Positions 1 to 7,767 of a DNA stretch of 64,000 nucleotides are shown here, one piece after another. The stretch's first letter is position 1. The number at the start of each line of letters is the position of its first letter. The translations under genes were made by a program, and so were the position numbers. A model generated the notes under the pieces. It did not search any database. It saw only the letters and a list, made by a program, of their open reading frames with translations, and was not told the origin of the DNA. The stretch lies in the NCBI RefSeq assembly GCF_001865675.1, contig NZ_CP011319.1:2604001-2668000 (forward strand). The letters are read 5' to 3'. The DNA is from Janthinobacterium sp. 1_2014MBL_MicDiv (GTDB lineage Bacteria > Pseudomonadota > Gammaproteobacteria > Burkholderiales > Burkholderiaceae_D).

Positions 1-122
1 ACTAGCCATTTGAGCCGCCGCGCCTACACTCCAATCCTGGCCCGCTGGCGCATGCCTGCCGGCGGCATCGCGATTGTCAACCGTAACATTAAGTGCAGCA
101 TTAACCGCAACAGGAGACCGAG

Positions 123-386
123 ATGGCGAATATTCAATCGGGTACGGAAGGGACGGCACGCACGGAACTCATGGCCATGCGCCTGAATGCGCTGGACTGG
201 GTGGCCATGGTGCTGCTGATCGTGGGCGGCTTGAACTGGGGCCTGGTGGGCCTGTTCGATATCGATGTGGTGGCGCGCCTGCTCGGCGACGTGACGATGG
301 CGTCGCGCACCGTCTATGTGCTGGTGGGCCTGGCTGCCCTGTATTCGATCTATCTGTGCGTGCGCAAGCTGCCGTCCAAGCCATGA
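123..386 (+). CDS. DUF378 family small membrane protein
   Basis: An 87-residue protein with two predicted membrane segments, about residues 23-45 and 60-82. The first carries GGLNWGLVGLF, the hallmark of the DUF378 family of small bacterial inner-membrane proteins; no biochemical role is known to me. The ATG at 123 follows AGGAG closely, which supports this start over in-frame alternatives. The next gene begins 13 bases after the stop, so the two are probably co-transcribed. The family call is confident; the function is unknown. Confidence 0.85.
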   Translation: MANIQSGTEGTARTELMAMRLNALDWVAMVLLIVGGLNWGLVGLFDIDVVARLLGDVTMASRTVYVLVGLAALYSIYLCVRKLPSKP

Positions 387-399
387 CGGGAGAGCTGCC

Positions 400-738
400 A
401 TGCCTGTCGGCGCCAATCCCAAGCGTGAACGCGAATTCAGGAAACTGGACAAGGATTTCAAGCAGGAAGGGCGCTATCGGGGCCGCGAGGAAGAAGTTGC
501 CGCCCGCATCGTGAACAAGCAAAGGGCGCAAGCGGGCGAAACGCTCGTGCCACGGGCCGGCAAGCCAACGGGCAAGGGTGGGGCACCGGAGCTACCCATC
601 GACGGCTACCAGCACCTGACGGTGGCGCAGATATGCGGCAAGCTGGAGGGCCTGTCCGCTGCCGACCTCAAGCGTTTGCGTACCTATGAAATGGCGCACA
701 AGAAGCGCAAGGGCGTATTGCAGGCGCTGGGAGCCTGA
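400..738 (+). CDS. Small basic protein, plasmid-stabilization-like, with Rho-N-like C-terminus
   Basis: A 112-residue, strongly charged soluble protein. The first half is rich in Lys, Arg and Glu (KREREFRKLDKDFKQEG, then EEVAARIVNKQRAQAGE). The last 40 residues (LTVAQICGKLEGL, then LKRLRTYEMAHKKRKGVLQAL) look like a small helical Rho-N/SAP-type module. Proteins of this layout are often annotated as plasmid stabilization proteins from sequence alone. The ATG at 400 has GGGAG seven bases upstream; longer in-frame starts would overlap the DUF378 gene. It is probably the second gene of a two-gene unit. Role unknown; nucleic-acid binding is a guess from charge. Confidence 0.7.
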   Translation: MPVGANPKREREFRKLDKDFKQEGRYRGREEEVAARIVNKQRAQAGETLVPRAGKPTGKGGAPELPIDGYQHLTVAQICGKLEGLSAADLKRLRTYEMAHKKRKGVLQALGA

Positions 739-868
739 CCTGGCGCGGCGTGGTTCCTGTGGCTTGATGCGGGGCGTTGCTTTCAGCCGGCGTGGCTTCG
801 CACGGCTTGCCGGTCTGCGGCGCGGCCGTGCGCGTTTGCATACGCTTATTGGTCTGGCTTAGGTTTAA

Positions 869-895
869 GCTTGGTGGGCTTGGTGGGCTTGGTGG
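869..895. repeat. Three perfect tandem 9-bp units
   Basis: GCTTGGTGG occurs three times in succession and is followed by a partial fourth CTTG. The array lies just beyond the stop codon of the cytochrome gene. In the frame of that gene it would read as Thr-Lys-Pro repeats, so it may be a decayed C-terminal extension or simple slippage DNA. Confidence 0.8.
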
Positions 896-905
896 CTTGA
901 TTGGT

Positions 906-1331
906 TTATTGCTGCGTACGCAAATAGGCCAGCAAATCGGCCACTTGCTGGGCATTGCCGATGCCCCAGAAGCGCATGTTGTTGCCCGGAATGAAATCGC
1001 TGGGCGCTTTCAGGAAAGCGGCCAGATTGTGTTCGGTCCACACGACCTGGGAGTTTTTCATGGCCGCCGAATAGCGGTAATCGGTGGTGGCGCCCGCCTT
1101 GCGGCCAATCACGCCCGTCAACTTGGGGCCGAAACCGCCGCGCGCCGATGGCCCCACCTGGTGGCAGGAGGCGCACTTGCGAAACGCCGCCTTGCCCGCC
1201 TCCGCATTGCCCTTGAGGGCGGGTGCCGCTGGAGTTGGCGCTGTGACGGCGGGCGCAGCCGCAGGGGCCATGACGGCTTGGGAGCAGAGCACGGCGAACA
1301 GCGTGGCGGCCGCCAGGCTGTTGCTACGCAT
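906..1331 (-). CDS. Exported monohaem c-type cytochrome
   Basis: A small electron carrier of the class I cytochrome c family, probably periplasmic. From the ATG at 1331 the protein has 141 residues: a hydrophobic signal segment (about residues 6-22), an Ala/Pro linker to about 39, then the haem motif CASCH (Cys53, Cys56, His57). Met119 in GNNMRF is the likely second axial ligand, and the spacing is that of mitochondrial-type c2 cytochromes. Upstream in-frame starts (ATG at 1397, GTG at 1421) exist, but they add a stretch with no signal character. None of the starts has a strong ribosome binding site. No redox partner is adjacent. Confidence 0.85.
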   Translation of the reverse strand: MRSNSLAAATLFAVLCSQAVMAPAAAPAVTAPTPAAPALKGNAEAGKAAFRKCASCHQVGPSARGGFGPKLTGVIGRKAGATTDYRYSAAMKNSQVVWTEHNLAAFLKAPSDFIPGNNMRFWGIGNAQQVADLLAYLRTQQ

Positions 1332-1595
1332 GCTGGTCGACGGCAGGCGCAGCGGGCGGTGAAGGAGATAATGGCAAACTTGTAACAGGTTTTTCATGGT
1401 GAAAGCGGATGCGTCAGGCACGTGCGTGGCAAGCGATGGCGCATTTTACAGGGTGGTATGGATACTTGCCTTTATGCATGCATCCGCTGCGGCAGGTCTG
1501 GGCCACGGTGTGGCCTGTCTTGCCGCTGCTATCTGCCTTGCCGCATTGCCGCATGCGCGTTGCAGGCGGTAGCAGTTACAGTCGGCATGCCGCCG

Positions 1596-2474
1596 CTAGC
1601 GCTTGCCGCCTTGCGCCCCCAGCGCCGCCATGGCCGAAGCGAAGACGATGCAGCCGATGGCCAGCCACTGGGTCATGCTCAGCAGTTCTCCCAGCACCAC
1701 CATGGCGGCCAGTGCGCTGACGGCCGGCGCGGCGCTGCTGAACATGCCGAACACGCCTTGCGGCAAGCGGCGCAGGGCGAAGATTTCCAGGGAATATGGC
1801 AGGGCGCTGGAGAGCATGGCAATCGCCAAGCCCATCAGCGCAATCGACGGCGCCAGCAGGGCCGTGCCCGAGTAAGTGATGCCGATGGGTACCGTCACCA
1901 TGGCCGCCACCGTCATGCCCCACGCGACGGCTTGGCCGCCCTGAAGAGTGGAAGCGCGCTTGCCGAAGATGATATACAGCGCCCAGCACAGCGCCGCGCC
2001 CAGCGCATACGCCACGCCGATAGGGTCCAGGCTGCCCGGGCTGCCTTGCAGCGGCAACAGCAGGTACAGGCCGAACACGGCGCAAGCCACGGCCAGCAAA
2101 TCGCGCGGCCGCCGCGACGACAGCATGGCCACGGCCAGCGGCCCCGTCACTTCGATGGCAACGGCGATGCCGATCGGTATCAGCGCAAACGCCCGGTAAA
2201 TCAGCAAGTTCATCAACCCCAGCACGGAACCGTAGACCAGTAAATTCAGTACATCCTTGCGCGTCAGCCGAAAACGCCACGGCCGAAAGATGGCCAGCAA
2301 AATCAAGGCTGAAAACCCCACGCGGTAGGCCGTGATGCCCTCGACACCGATGACAGGAAACAGATTCTTCGCAATCGCCGCCCCCAGATTGACGGAAATC
2401 TGCCCTCCCAGTACGGCAAGGGAAGGGAGCAGGATGCTGTCGGGGAGGGGGGAGGTCGAGGCGGGGGAGGTCAT
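1596..2474 (-). CDS. rhtA: RhtA-like EamA/DMT exporter
   Basis: A 292-residue inner-membrane transporter with about ten hydrophobic segments in two EamA repeats. It keeps the pattern of the E. coli threonine/homoserine exporter RhtA along its length: GITAYRVGFSALIL, IPIGIAVAIEVTGPLAVA, SSRRP, then SALPYSLEIFALRRLP. The likely job is efflux of amino acids or analogues by proton antiport, but the exact substrate cannot be read from sequence. The ATG at 2474 places the first membrane segment correctly; an upstream in-frame ATG would add a non-membrane tail. It is transcribed alone, away from the small-gene island that begins at 2716. Confidence 0.8.
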   Translation of the reverse strand: MTSPASTSPLPDSILLPSLAVLGGQISVNLGAAIAKNLFPVIGVEGITAYRVGFSALILLAIFRPWRFRLTRKDVLNLLVYGSVLGLMNLLIYRAFALIPIGIAVAIEVTGPLAVAMLSSRRPRDLLAVACAVFGLYLLLPLQGSPGSLDPIGVAYALGAALCWALYIIFGKRASTLQGGQAVAWGMTVAAMVTVPIGITYSGTALLAPSIALMGLAIAMLSSALPYSLEIFALRRLPQGVFGMFSSAAPAVSALAAMVVLGELLSMTQWLAIGCIVFASAMAALGAQGGKR

Positions 2475-2715
2475 GGGGCGTGATTTTAATACGCCTGGGC
2501 CTGCCAGTCGCTGGCAACTTGGTAAGTTGGGGAGATTTAACTGGGCAGCCGCTGGCATCGCTGGCGTATCGCGGCTTCTGCCAGGTCATTTTCTTGATGT
2601 TGTGTTGCGAAATACGCTACAGTTGCAGAATTGTTTGCTCATGGCCAAAAGCTGCACGTTGTCAGTGAAGCGGCTAAGCATTGTCATATTTTCAAATTCA
2701 GATAGGATTTAAGCC

Positions 2716-2967
2716 ATGGAAAACAGCGCGCCAAGTCTTTTTGCTTCATTTCTTCCATTAATATTGATGTCACTATTGATGGCAATACCAGCACATCTTC
2801 TGGCTAAGGAGAAGGGACGCAATGTCACAAAATGGACGATTCTTGCATTGATTCCGATTGTAAACTTCGCATGTATCTGGTTCTTCATCGGCGCATCGAA
2901 TCTAAAGCTCGAGCGCAAAATTGACGATTTAGCGCTTCGTTTGCAATCCCAGAGCGATAAGAAATAA
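2716..2967 (+). CDS. Small two-span membrane protein
   Basis: An 83-residue protein not recognised as a named family. It has two hydrophobic segments (about residues 8-30 and 40-60) separated by a short basic loop (AKEKGRNVTKW), and ends in a charged, probably helical tail (KLERKIDDLALRLQSQ) that could form a short coiled coil. AGGA lies 10 bases before the ATG. This is the first gene of the AT-richer island: its codon choice (ATT, AAA, TTT) contrasts with the GC-ending codons of the flanking genes. The CCGCTGTCGGCC palindrome remnant follows its stop. Confidence 0.65.
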   Translation: MENSAPSLFASFLPLILMSLLMAIPAHLLAKEKGRNVTKWTILALIPIVNFACIWFFIGASNLKLERKIDDLALRLQSQSDKK

Positions 2968-2980
2968 ATTACCTCACTGC

Positions 2981-3010
2981 CCGCTGTCGGCCAGCACCGG
3001 ATGCTTGGAT
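2981..3010. repeat. Degenerate palindrome, copy 1 of the island repeat
   Basis: CCGCTGTCGGCCAGCACCGG, then ATGCTTGG, shortly after the stop of the first island gene. It is the most decayed copy of the element seen at 3504, 4466, 5814, 6211 and 7483, recognisable mainly by its central CTGTCGGCCA. Confidence 0.45.
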
Positions 3011-3155
3011 ACTCGCCAATTCGTCTGCCCGCACAGCTTCCGTAGTGCAGACTCAAGCCGGCGGCATAGTTGCAAGCGATAATTGGCTTCCGCACGAAGC
3101 CTCCCGGTCTTTTAATCTATGGGCCCGCTGGCTCAGCTACAAGCTAGGTTGCACC

Positions 3156-3455
3156 ATGGAGTATTCGTTTTCACGCTTGATAATCGCGGCTAGTTTGGCT
3201 TGTTTAGTCATGGGTGCGGCCGCTATTCATCAGATGCGCCTCAGTCGCTCCATCGGTAAAGTAAAATACTTTCTGCTTAAATTGGCGCTGTTAGTCTGGC
3301 TAGTGAGTGGACTATTTGTCGGAACACTCTACAGTCACGGAATCGATGTGGCGTGGTACATTTTTGGTGTCGCCGTTAGTCTGGCCGGATGTGTCGTTGC
3401 AGGCATTGTGGTGCTTGCCTGGCTGCTTTTCACAAGGCGCAAGCAGGACAGTTAA
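3156..3455 (+). CDS. Small three-span membrane protein
   Basis: A 99-residue protein of unknown family with three hydrophobic stretches: about residues 8-24, 38-60 and 68-92 (VAWYIFGVAVSLAGCVVAG). It ends in a basic tail, RRKQDS, which suggests a cytoplasmic C-terminus. The ATG at 3156 starts just before the first membrane segment. Longer in-frame starts would add a polar stretch that overlaps the preceding palindrome region, so they are not used. It is the second gene of the plus-strand island. No motif suggests a function. Confidence 0.6.
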   Translation: MEYSFSRLIIAASLACLVMGAAAIHQMRLSRSIGKVKYFLLKLALLVWLVSGLFVGTLYSHGIDVAWYIFGVAVSLAGCVVAGIVVLAWLLFTRRKQDS

Positions 3456-3503
3456 TATACTTTATGAAATTGCCTCGCTTACGAATTTAGTTGCCGACCG
3501 ATA

Positions 3504-3525
3504 TCTGCTTCCGGCCAGAAGCGGA
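3504..3525. repeat. Island palindrome, copy 2
   Basis: TCTGCTTC, spacer CGGCCA, GAAGCGGA: eight-base arms with one mismatch, the best-preserved copy. It sits between a stop (3455) and the next start (3539), and the flank continues CGGTTAGAACGCC. Confidence 0.65.
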
Positions 3526-3538
3526 CGGTTAGAACGCC

Positions 3539-3901
3539 ATGGGTAAAGACATGCCGCGTAGCGAAATCAATGAAATGACGCAGCGTGAGTGGCGTGAGTT
3601 CGGTTTCTTCTATGACAGCGATGATGACGCCAAGGAGTGGCGATTGGTTGGGACCAAGGCAGGGCTTCGACAGTTCGCACATGCAATGCAAAAATATGCA
3701 GCAAAACCTAGCAACGATTTAATTTCGGCACACGAACACTTTGGCGCCTACAGTTACCTTGCGCTCGGCACTTGGGCAACATCGGAGATCAGCGACCATT
3801 GGCTCGCCGGTTCGCTGAAGGACATTCAAAGGCCCATCAACGATTCCAAACGCAAGTCGATTTTGCGTCGTTTCTACCCAGACTATTTTAAGCGAGGATA
3901 G
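3539..3901 (+). CDS. Conserved hypothetical protein (REWREFGFFYD type)
   Basis: A 120-residue soluble acidic protein. The core (REWREFGFFYDSDDDAKEW, then RLVGTKAGLRQFA) resembles uncharacterised proteins I have seen in Xanthomonas and Pseudomonas accessory regions; this is from memory and unverified. Later conserved-looking elements are HEHFGAYSYLALGTW and DHWLAGSLKDI. The ATG at 3539 lies only 13 bases beyond the palindrome; a second ATG at 3551 is an equally good start. Its size and acidity fit an immunity-type protein, but no toxin partner is next to it. Confidence 0.6.
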   Translation: MGKDMPRSEINEMTQREWREFGFFYDSDDDAKEWRLVGTKAGLRQFAHAMQKYAAKPSNDLISAHEHFGAYSYLALGTWATSEISDHWLAGSLKDIQRPINDSKRKSILRRFYPDYFKRG

Positions 3902-3973
3902 CTAGTGCAAAAGTAGCCGTTCGATAGAATGGAGTCTGTCTAATTCAGGGCGTGCAGTCGCCCTTGTCTAAAT

Positions 3974-4411
3974 ATGGAATCAATCACAGTGATGGCAACC
4001 AAGTGGAAGAACCAGGAGGTGTGCAGCTGCAATGGCCTCGTGTGCACCAACGGTGATATCTACGAAGTGCACGAAACCTGGATGGCCAAAGTACATGAAA
4101 AACAGGAGCCTGGCAGTTGGCTCAATGTCGCGATTCTGGCGCAAGAAGAGCTGTATGGTGGACAGTACATAGTCAAGTGCGGAGAGGCGGCGGAACATGG
4201 CTCAATCGGCGTAATCGTTTTGGAATCGCTGCAAAATCATGAACCTGTTTGGACGTTTGTCTCGGATCAATCCAATCCATTTGATCAAATAACAATCAAG
4301 GCTGGCTGGGTTGTGGTGCTGTCAACGTCAGGCGCCGTTTTTCGGTTTGGCGCTCCAATTAGGGAGGTAAGGCTTCTGCTTCCGCGTACTTCAATCCATG
4401 GTTCTAACTAA
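3974..4411 (+). CDS. Hypothetical protein, island gene
   Basis: A 145-residue soluble protein with no recognised domain. It is mostly beta-like, with alternating hydrophobics (GWVVVLSTSGAVFRFG) and several aromatic residues, and has cysteines near the N-terminus (VCSCNGLVC). The first ATG is at 3974 and a second in-frame ATG at 3992; neither has a strong ribosome binding site. It is in the same orientation as its neighbours. Function unknown. Confidence 0.5.
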   Translation: MESITVMATKWKNQEVCSCNGLVCTNGDIYEVHETWMAKVHEKQEPGSWLNVAILAQEELYGGQYIVKCGEAAEHGSIGVIVLESLQNHEPVWTFVSDQSNPFDQITIKAGWVVVLSTSGAVFRFGAPIREVRLLLPRTSIHGSN

Positions 4412-4465
4412 GCAAGCTTGTAGAGTGGACGCAGCGTATCCATTAGCTTTGCGTGACACCTTTCA

Positions 4466-4492
4466 GGCAGCCTTCGGCCAACAGCAGTCATT
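4466..4492. repeat. Island palindrome, copy 3
   Basis: GGCAGCCTTCGGCCAACAGC followed by AGTCATT. It matches the consensus CTGCTTTCGGCCAAAAGCAG with a few substitutions. The 287-base gap 4412-4698 also holds AT-rich DNA with no convincing gene. Confidence 0.5.
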
Positions 4493-4698
4493 CATATTGA
4501 CGTGATAATGCGTGACTTTTCCCTTCGGTAATTTGCTATTCTCTGGGGGCGCTGTAAAAAGCGGCCACGGTCGGGTGTTGGAATGATTGGCTTTCTGACG
4601 CCTGCGCCGATGCTATGTTCGCGCTTATACCTTACCGACGAGGCATTGAACAAATGCAGCGGCATCATGCAATACACCGCCTTAATCCTGCCAATACC

Positions 4699-5403
4699 AT
4701 GCTGAACATCCTGCTCGCGCTCTATCTGCTGTTTGTTTTTCCTGCCTTGAACGTGTGGCGCAGCCTGCGTCCGAAGAGTAATAAGCCCCGTCCACTGCTG
4801 CTTCGTTACTGGTCAATGAGTTGGCATGTACTAGTACTACTGGGCATCCTCTGGGTCGGTTCCTGGCAAGCCGGCTACACGCTACGCGAAATCGGCTTCG
4901 ATCTGCCCCTTTCCAGCGTCGGCACCTGGGGATTGGCCTTCGCCGTGTTGCTGCTGTGTGGCCTTTCGCTAGTCGTCAACATCATTGAGCGTCGTAAAAC
5001 GCCACTGGCTCGCGCTGAGAATGAACGCAAGCTGCTGGATTCATCTTTCCCTTGGCCGCTTACCGGCGCTGAGACGCTGGCCTTCGTGGTCAGTATGTCG
5101 CTTACGAGCGCTGGATGGGAAATCCTCTACCGCGGCTTTATTCTGCTGCTACTGACACCCAGCACAGGCTTGCCGATTGCCATCGCGGCTTCTGCTCTTG
5201 CCTACGGCATAGGGCACGGCTACAAGAACCCGAAGCAGCTAATCGCCTCGATCGTGTCGGCCTTCGTCTTTACGATCGCATATGCTTTGACGCACAGCCT
5301 GTGGTGGCTGATCGTCATCCATGCTGGTTTGTCGCTAATCTCAGTTCCGGTGGTGTTCCGGGCGCGACAGCGCCGTGAAACAGAGATCGCACATGCGGTG
5401 TAG
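4699..5403 (+). CDS. CPBP (CAAX/Abi) family intramembrane protease-like protein
   Basis: A 234-residue polytopic membrane protein with about seven hydrophobic segments. The C-terminal half carries the family layout: motif 1 reads WEILYRGF, motif 2 has AYGIGHGY, and motif 3 is VIHAGLSL. CPBP proteases normally have EExxxR in motif 1; here the first Glu is Trp, leaving one Glu and the Arg, so activity may be altered. Both His motifs are present. The ATG at 4699 precedes the first membrane span; upstream ATGs at 4615 and 4654 would add a polar tail. Family members mature prenylated or bacteriocin-like peptides, or give immunity; the substrate here is unknown. Confidence 0.7.
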   Translation: MLNILLALYLLFVFPALNVWRSLRPKSNKPRPLLLRYWSMSWHVLVLLGILWVGSWQAGYTLREIGFDLPLSSVGTWGLAFAVLLLCGLSLVVNIIERRKTPLARAENERKLLDSSFPWPLTGAETLAFVVSMSLTSAGWEILYRGFILLLLTPSTGLPIAIAASALAYGIGHGYKNPKQLIASIVSAFVFTIAYALTHSLWWLIVIHAGLSLISVPVVFRARQRRETEIAHAV

Positions 5404-5547
5404 AGGAAAGTTCGAACGCAGACCCATCAACGACGAAGGTGCTGGATCGTGAATCTCTGAAAAGAGGTAGAAGCTGCCACCAGCCATCTGCCGCCGCTCG
5501 CCAATGTAAGAACTGAAGCATCAGCGATTTATTTTTGGAGCATCGAT

Positions 5548-5805
5548 TTGGAAAATCTAGTTGTATTGCGAATTTTCGACAATGACGGCGTAGACTTGAA
5601 TGGTGTCAAACTACGCTCAGCAAGTGAGGTCGCTGAAGCTCTTGAGAAAATCGGCGCCGAAAACTCGGACATGACCGTTTCTGTCGAGGCCACCGATTCC
5701 AAATGGTATGAGTCTATCGGAAAGGCCATTTACGGTAGCCACCGGGCGGGCTTTTCAGGTGAGCGATTTCGCGTACTCATCGACGGTAAGCCTCTGGAAG
5801 CCTGA
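5548..5805 (+). CDS. Small hypothetical protein with ExbD/TolR-like fold pattern
   Basis: An 85-residue soluble protein, apparently starting with TTG at 5548 because GGAG lies seven bases upstream and no ATG gives the same frame coverage. The order strand (LVVLRIFDNDGVDLNGVKL), helix (SASEVAEALEKIG), strand (MTVSVEATDSKWYES), helix, strand (RFRVLIDGKPL) recalls the periplasmic domain of ExbD/TolR, but there is no membrane anchor. That resemblance is inference from pattern only. Confidence 0.5.
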   Translation: MENLVVLRIFDNDGVDLNGVKLRSASEVAEALEKIGAENSDMTVSVEATDSKWYESIGKAIYGSHRAGFSGERFRVLIDGKPLEA

Positions 5806-5813
5806 TCTACACC

Positions 5814-5838
5814 GGCTGCTGTCGGCCAAAAGCGGACC
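5814..5838. repeat. Island palindrome, copy 4
   Basis: GGCTGCTGTCGGCCAAAAGC then GGACC, nine bases after a stop codon and before the gene at 5887. The CTGTCGGCCA core matches copy 1 and the AAGCGGAC end matches copy 2. Confidence 0.55.
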
Positions 5839-5886
5839 TAGCCAAATACGTGAACAACGCCATGAATATTAAAGGAATGATCGCGC

Positions 5887-6201
5887 ATGAAGATCGAAGA
5901 CCTAGCTGAGACCTACGTGCTCTCCTTCTACCTGGAGCAGCGCCATTCCTATTTTCTGACGAAGTTGATTGGCTATGACGGGACACGATTTGAGTTGCTG
6001 GCGACAAATTCCGATGGCTCGCCAATTGGATTTGAAGTTGGCGAACTTCGTTTTGCCGGGAACATCACAACTCGTGAGAATGTTCCAAGTCTTGGTGAGC
6101 TTGAAGGTGCGGCGACAACTGAAGATGGTGCAATCCTTGAAGGTGACTTCGGCGACATCAGAATTCGCGCAAACAACATTACCATCAAGAAGGAATCCTA
6201 G
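5887..6201 (+). CDS. Hypothetical protein, island gene
   Basis: A 104-residue acidic soluble protein, predicted mostly beta. The first half (SFYLEQRHSYFLTKLIGYDG) is aromatic and the second half is Gly-, Glu- and Thr-rich. The ATG at 5887 opens the frame and no stronger start is present. It has no recognisable motif, signal peptide or membrane segment. It lies between two palindrome copies (5814 and 6211), like a cassette. Confidence 0.55.
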   Translation: MKIEDLAETYVLSFYLEQRHSYFLTKLIGYDGTRFELLATNSDGSPIGFEVGELRFAGNITTRENVPSLGELEGAATTEDGAILEGDFGDIRIRANNITIKKES

Positions 6202-6210
6202 TTCTCGATG

Positions 6211-6229
6211 GTCCGCTTTGGGGCGGAAC
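6211..6229. repeat. Island palindrome, copy 5
   Basis: GTCCGC, spacer TTTGGG, GCGGAAC, ten bases after the stop of the preceding gene. The following bases CTGCCA pair loosely with the TGG just upstream, extending the dyad. Confidence 0.5.
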
Positions 6230-6303
6230 CTGCCAACGACGGCAACCGGCCAATAACGGACGTTGGAAACAACTCGAACTATGCAATCAAAAAGAAAGAA
6301 AAC

Positions 6304-6621
6304 ATGTTTAAAGTCGCCTTTCTAAAATACGTGTTCGATTCAGACCGTGATGACCCAAATGCGCGCTTCGCAGTTTTAAGTAGAGAAGAGATGCTTCCCT
6401 TCGCACCTCAGCCAGGCATTGAAATTCAGTGGTCACTTGAACGACCTCAAAAAGTCATTACGAGTACATGGAGTGCGGAACATCAAGGTTTTAGATGCAG
6501 AGTCGAAGATGACTATGCCGATAATTTTAGTATCGACGAATTTGATTTCGATGGATGCTTGGACGATGCCCCTGAACGAGGGTGGAAAGTTGAGTCGGCA
6601 TATCCTGCTCAGAAAAAATAA
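6304..6621 (+). CDS. Hypothetical acidic protein, island gene
   Basis: A 105-residue soluble protein starting at the ATG at 6304, preceded by the purine-rich AAAGAAAGAAAAC. An in-frame upstream ATG at 6208 would translate straight through palindrome copy 5, so the shorter form is preferred. The sequence is rich in Asp and Phe (DYADNFSIDEFDFDG). No family is recognised; Asp-rich small proteins of this kind are often immunity proteins, but no toxin is visible nearby. Confidence 0.55.
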   Translation: MFKVAFLKYVFDSDRDDPNARFAVLSREEMLPFAPQPGIEIQWSLERPQKVITSTWSAEHQGFRCRVEDDYADNFSIDEFDFDGCLDDAPERGWKVESAYPAQKK

Positions 6622-6850
6622 TTATGTGGGAGCACTCGGACGAAAGTCGACCTTAGGGATGCAGGACAGCAGATAAACTCTCAAGATGCAATGAAGTGGC
6701 AGCGTAAGGATAGGTGCCAAGATACCGCTGCCCATCCGGCAATCCTACAAAGATTGCCAGCGCTAAAACAGATTGCTATATTGCAAAACGACCAAACGAA
6801 TTGGTTCGATCAAGATTCCCCACTAACTCCTCGTTTAGAAAGTATCGTTC

Positions 6851-7399
6851 ATGATCCGGTTTGCCGCTTTACTCGTGGGTCTGTCTTTCAGCGCAGTGGC
6901 GCACACAGCGGCGGCAGCCGTGAAGGCCGGTGATCGGCTCCAAACATGCTTGCATCAGAAGCAGGAGCGCAGTGCAGCGATGCAGGCACGGGACTGGGAA
7001 GCGATGGAGAGGTTCGCGAACGCCTATATCAAGCGTTGCGCCGGTATCGACCGACCACGAGACTTTTCTACTGCCCACTGGGAAGCGGCCATGGCCGCAA
7101 TGAAGCTCGGCCGACCTGCGAGTGCGCTGAAATACCTGGACCGCTGCATCGAGGTTTCCTATGCGAACGCTGCATGCCAGGTCGAAAAGATCTACGTGCT
7201 CATTAGCATGCAGCGGACGGATGAAGCCCGCAAGTTGCATGCGACAGCCAACCGTCTGGTCAATGGCCAGGTGGAAGCAACGGAGCGCGCGCTGCGCGGG
7301 CCGGTAGCTGGAGTCGAGAAGGAAGCGCTGGAGATCGAACTCGAATCGTTACAGATTAGCCAGCGTTCGCTGGCGATGTACGGCGAAGAATTGGAGTAG
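6851..7399 (+). CDS. Exported TPR-like hypothetical protein
   Basis: A 182-residue protein with a clear signal peptide (about residues 1-22, ending AHTAAAA). The mature part is helical, with repeats such as MQARDWEAMERFANAYIKRC, STAHWEAAMAAMKLGRPASA and ANAACQVEKIYVLISMQRTDEA that look like Sel1/TPR helix pairs. This predicts a periplasmic scaffold or binding role. No neighbour suggests a partner. Base composition is closer to the chromosomal average than in the previous island genes. Confidence 0.6.
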   Translation: MIRFAALLVGLSFSAVAHTAAAAVKAGDRLQTCLHQKQERSAAMQARDWEAMERFANAYIKRCAGIDRPRDFSTAHWEAAMAAMKLGRPASALKYLDRCIEVSYANAACQVEKIYVLISMQRTDEARKLHATANRLVNGQVEATERALRGPVAGVEKEALEIELESLQISQRSLAMYGEELE

Positions 7400-7767
7400 C
7401 TCGCTTGTGTCGGCGACTTTGCCGCAATCGGTGTCCAACGCAGTAATGACGTGGTATGTGCCTCCGCTTCCTTAGCGCTCGAATGTCTGCAATGGGGCGG
7501 AAGCAGACGTCACAGGTCTTGCCTTGTCTGCGGACTGAGCGTCCTTGCTGCATTCACGGGCCTTTAAACGCGTTGAAGTTTGACGCCGTTGCTGTGCGCG
7601 TTGACAATGACGGCACGTACATGGGCTTCAGGATGAAAATAGGCCATCTGCATGCTGGCCGTGATTGCCTGGCTTATACTTGCCGCCGGCTTGATCGACG
7701 CGACCGTTCTGCATGCATGCCTGCCTGTCGCTCCGCATATTCACATGTAACCCAGGAGTCGTATTGC
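7400..7767. other. 368-base gap holding palindrome copy 6
   Basis: No convincing gene is seen in this gap. At 7483-7490 and 7503-7510 lie ATGTCTGC and GCAGACGT around AATGGGGCGGAA: a near-perfect eight-base inverted repeat that is the last clear copy of the island element. Open frames across it read CFRPIADIR on one strand and MSAMGRKQT on the other. I recall these peptide strings from spurious annotations in many proteobacteria, consistent with a widespread repeat rather than coding DNA. Confidence 0.55.

Noticed and set aside
1422..2243. Plus-strand frame opposite the RhtA-like gene
   Set aside because: The translation is Gln/Arg/His-rich with no domain, the usual signature of a shadow frame in GC-rich DNA.
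2967..7520. Classical integron with attC sites
   Set aside because: No integrase is in the window, and the repeats lack the paired RYYYAAC/GTTRRRY ends of attC sites. Reported instead as a degenerate palindrome family.
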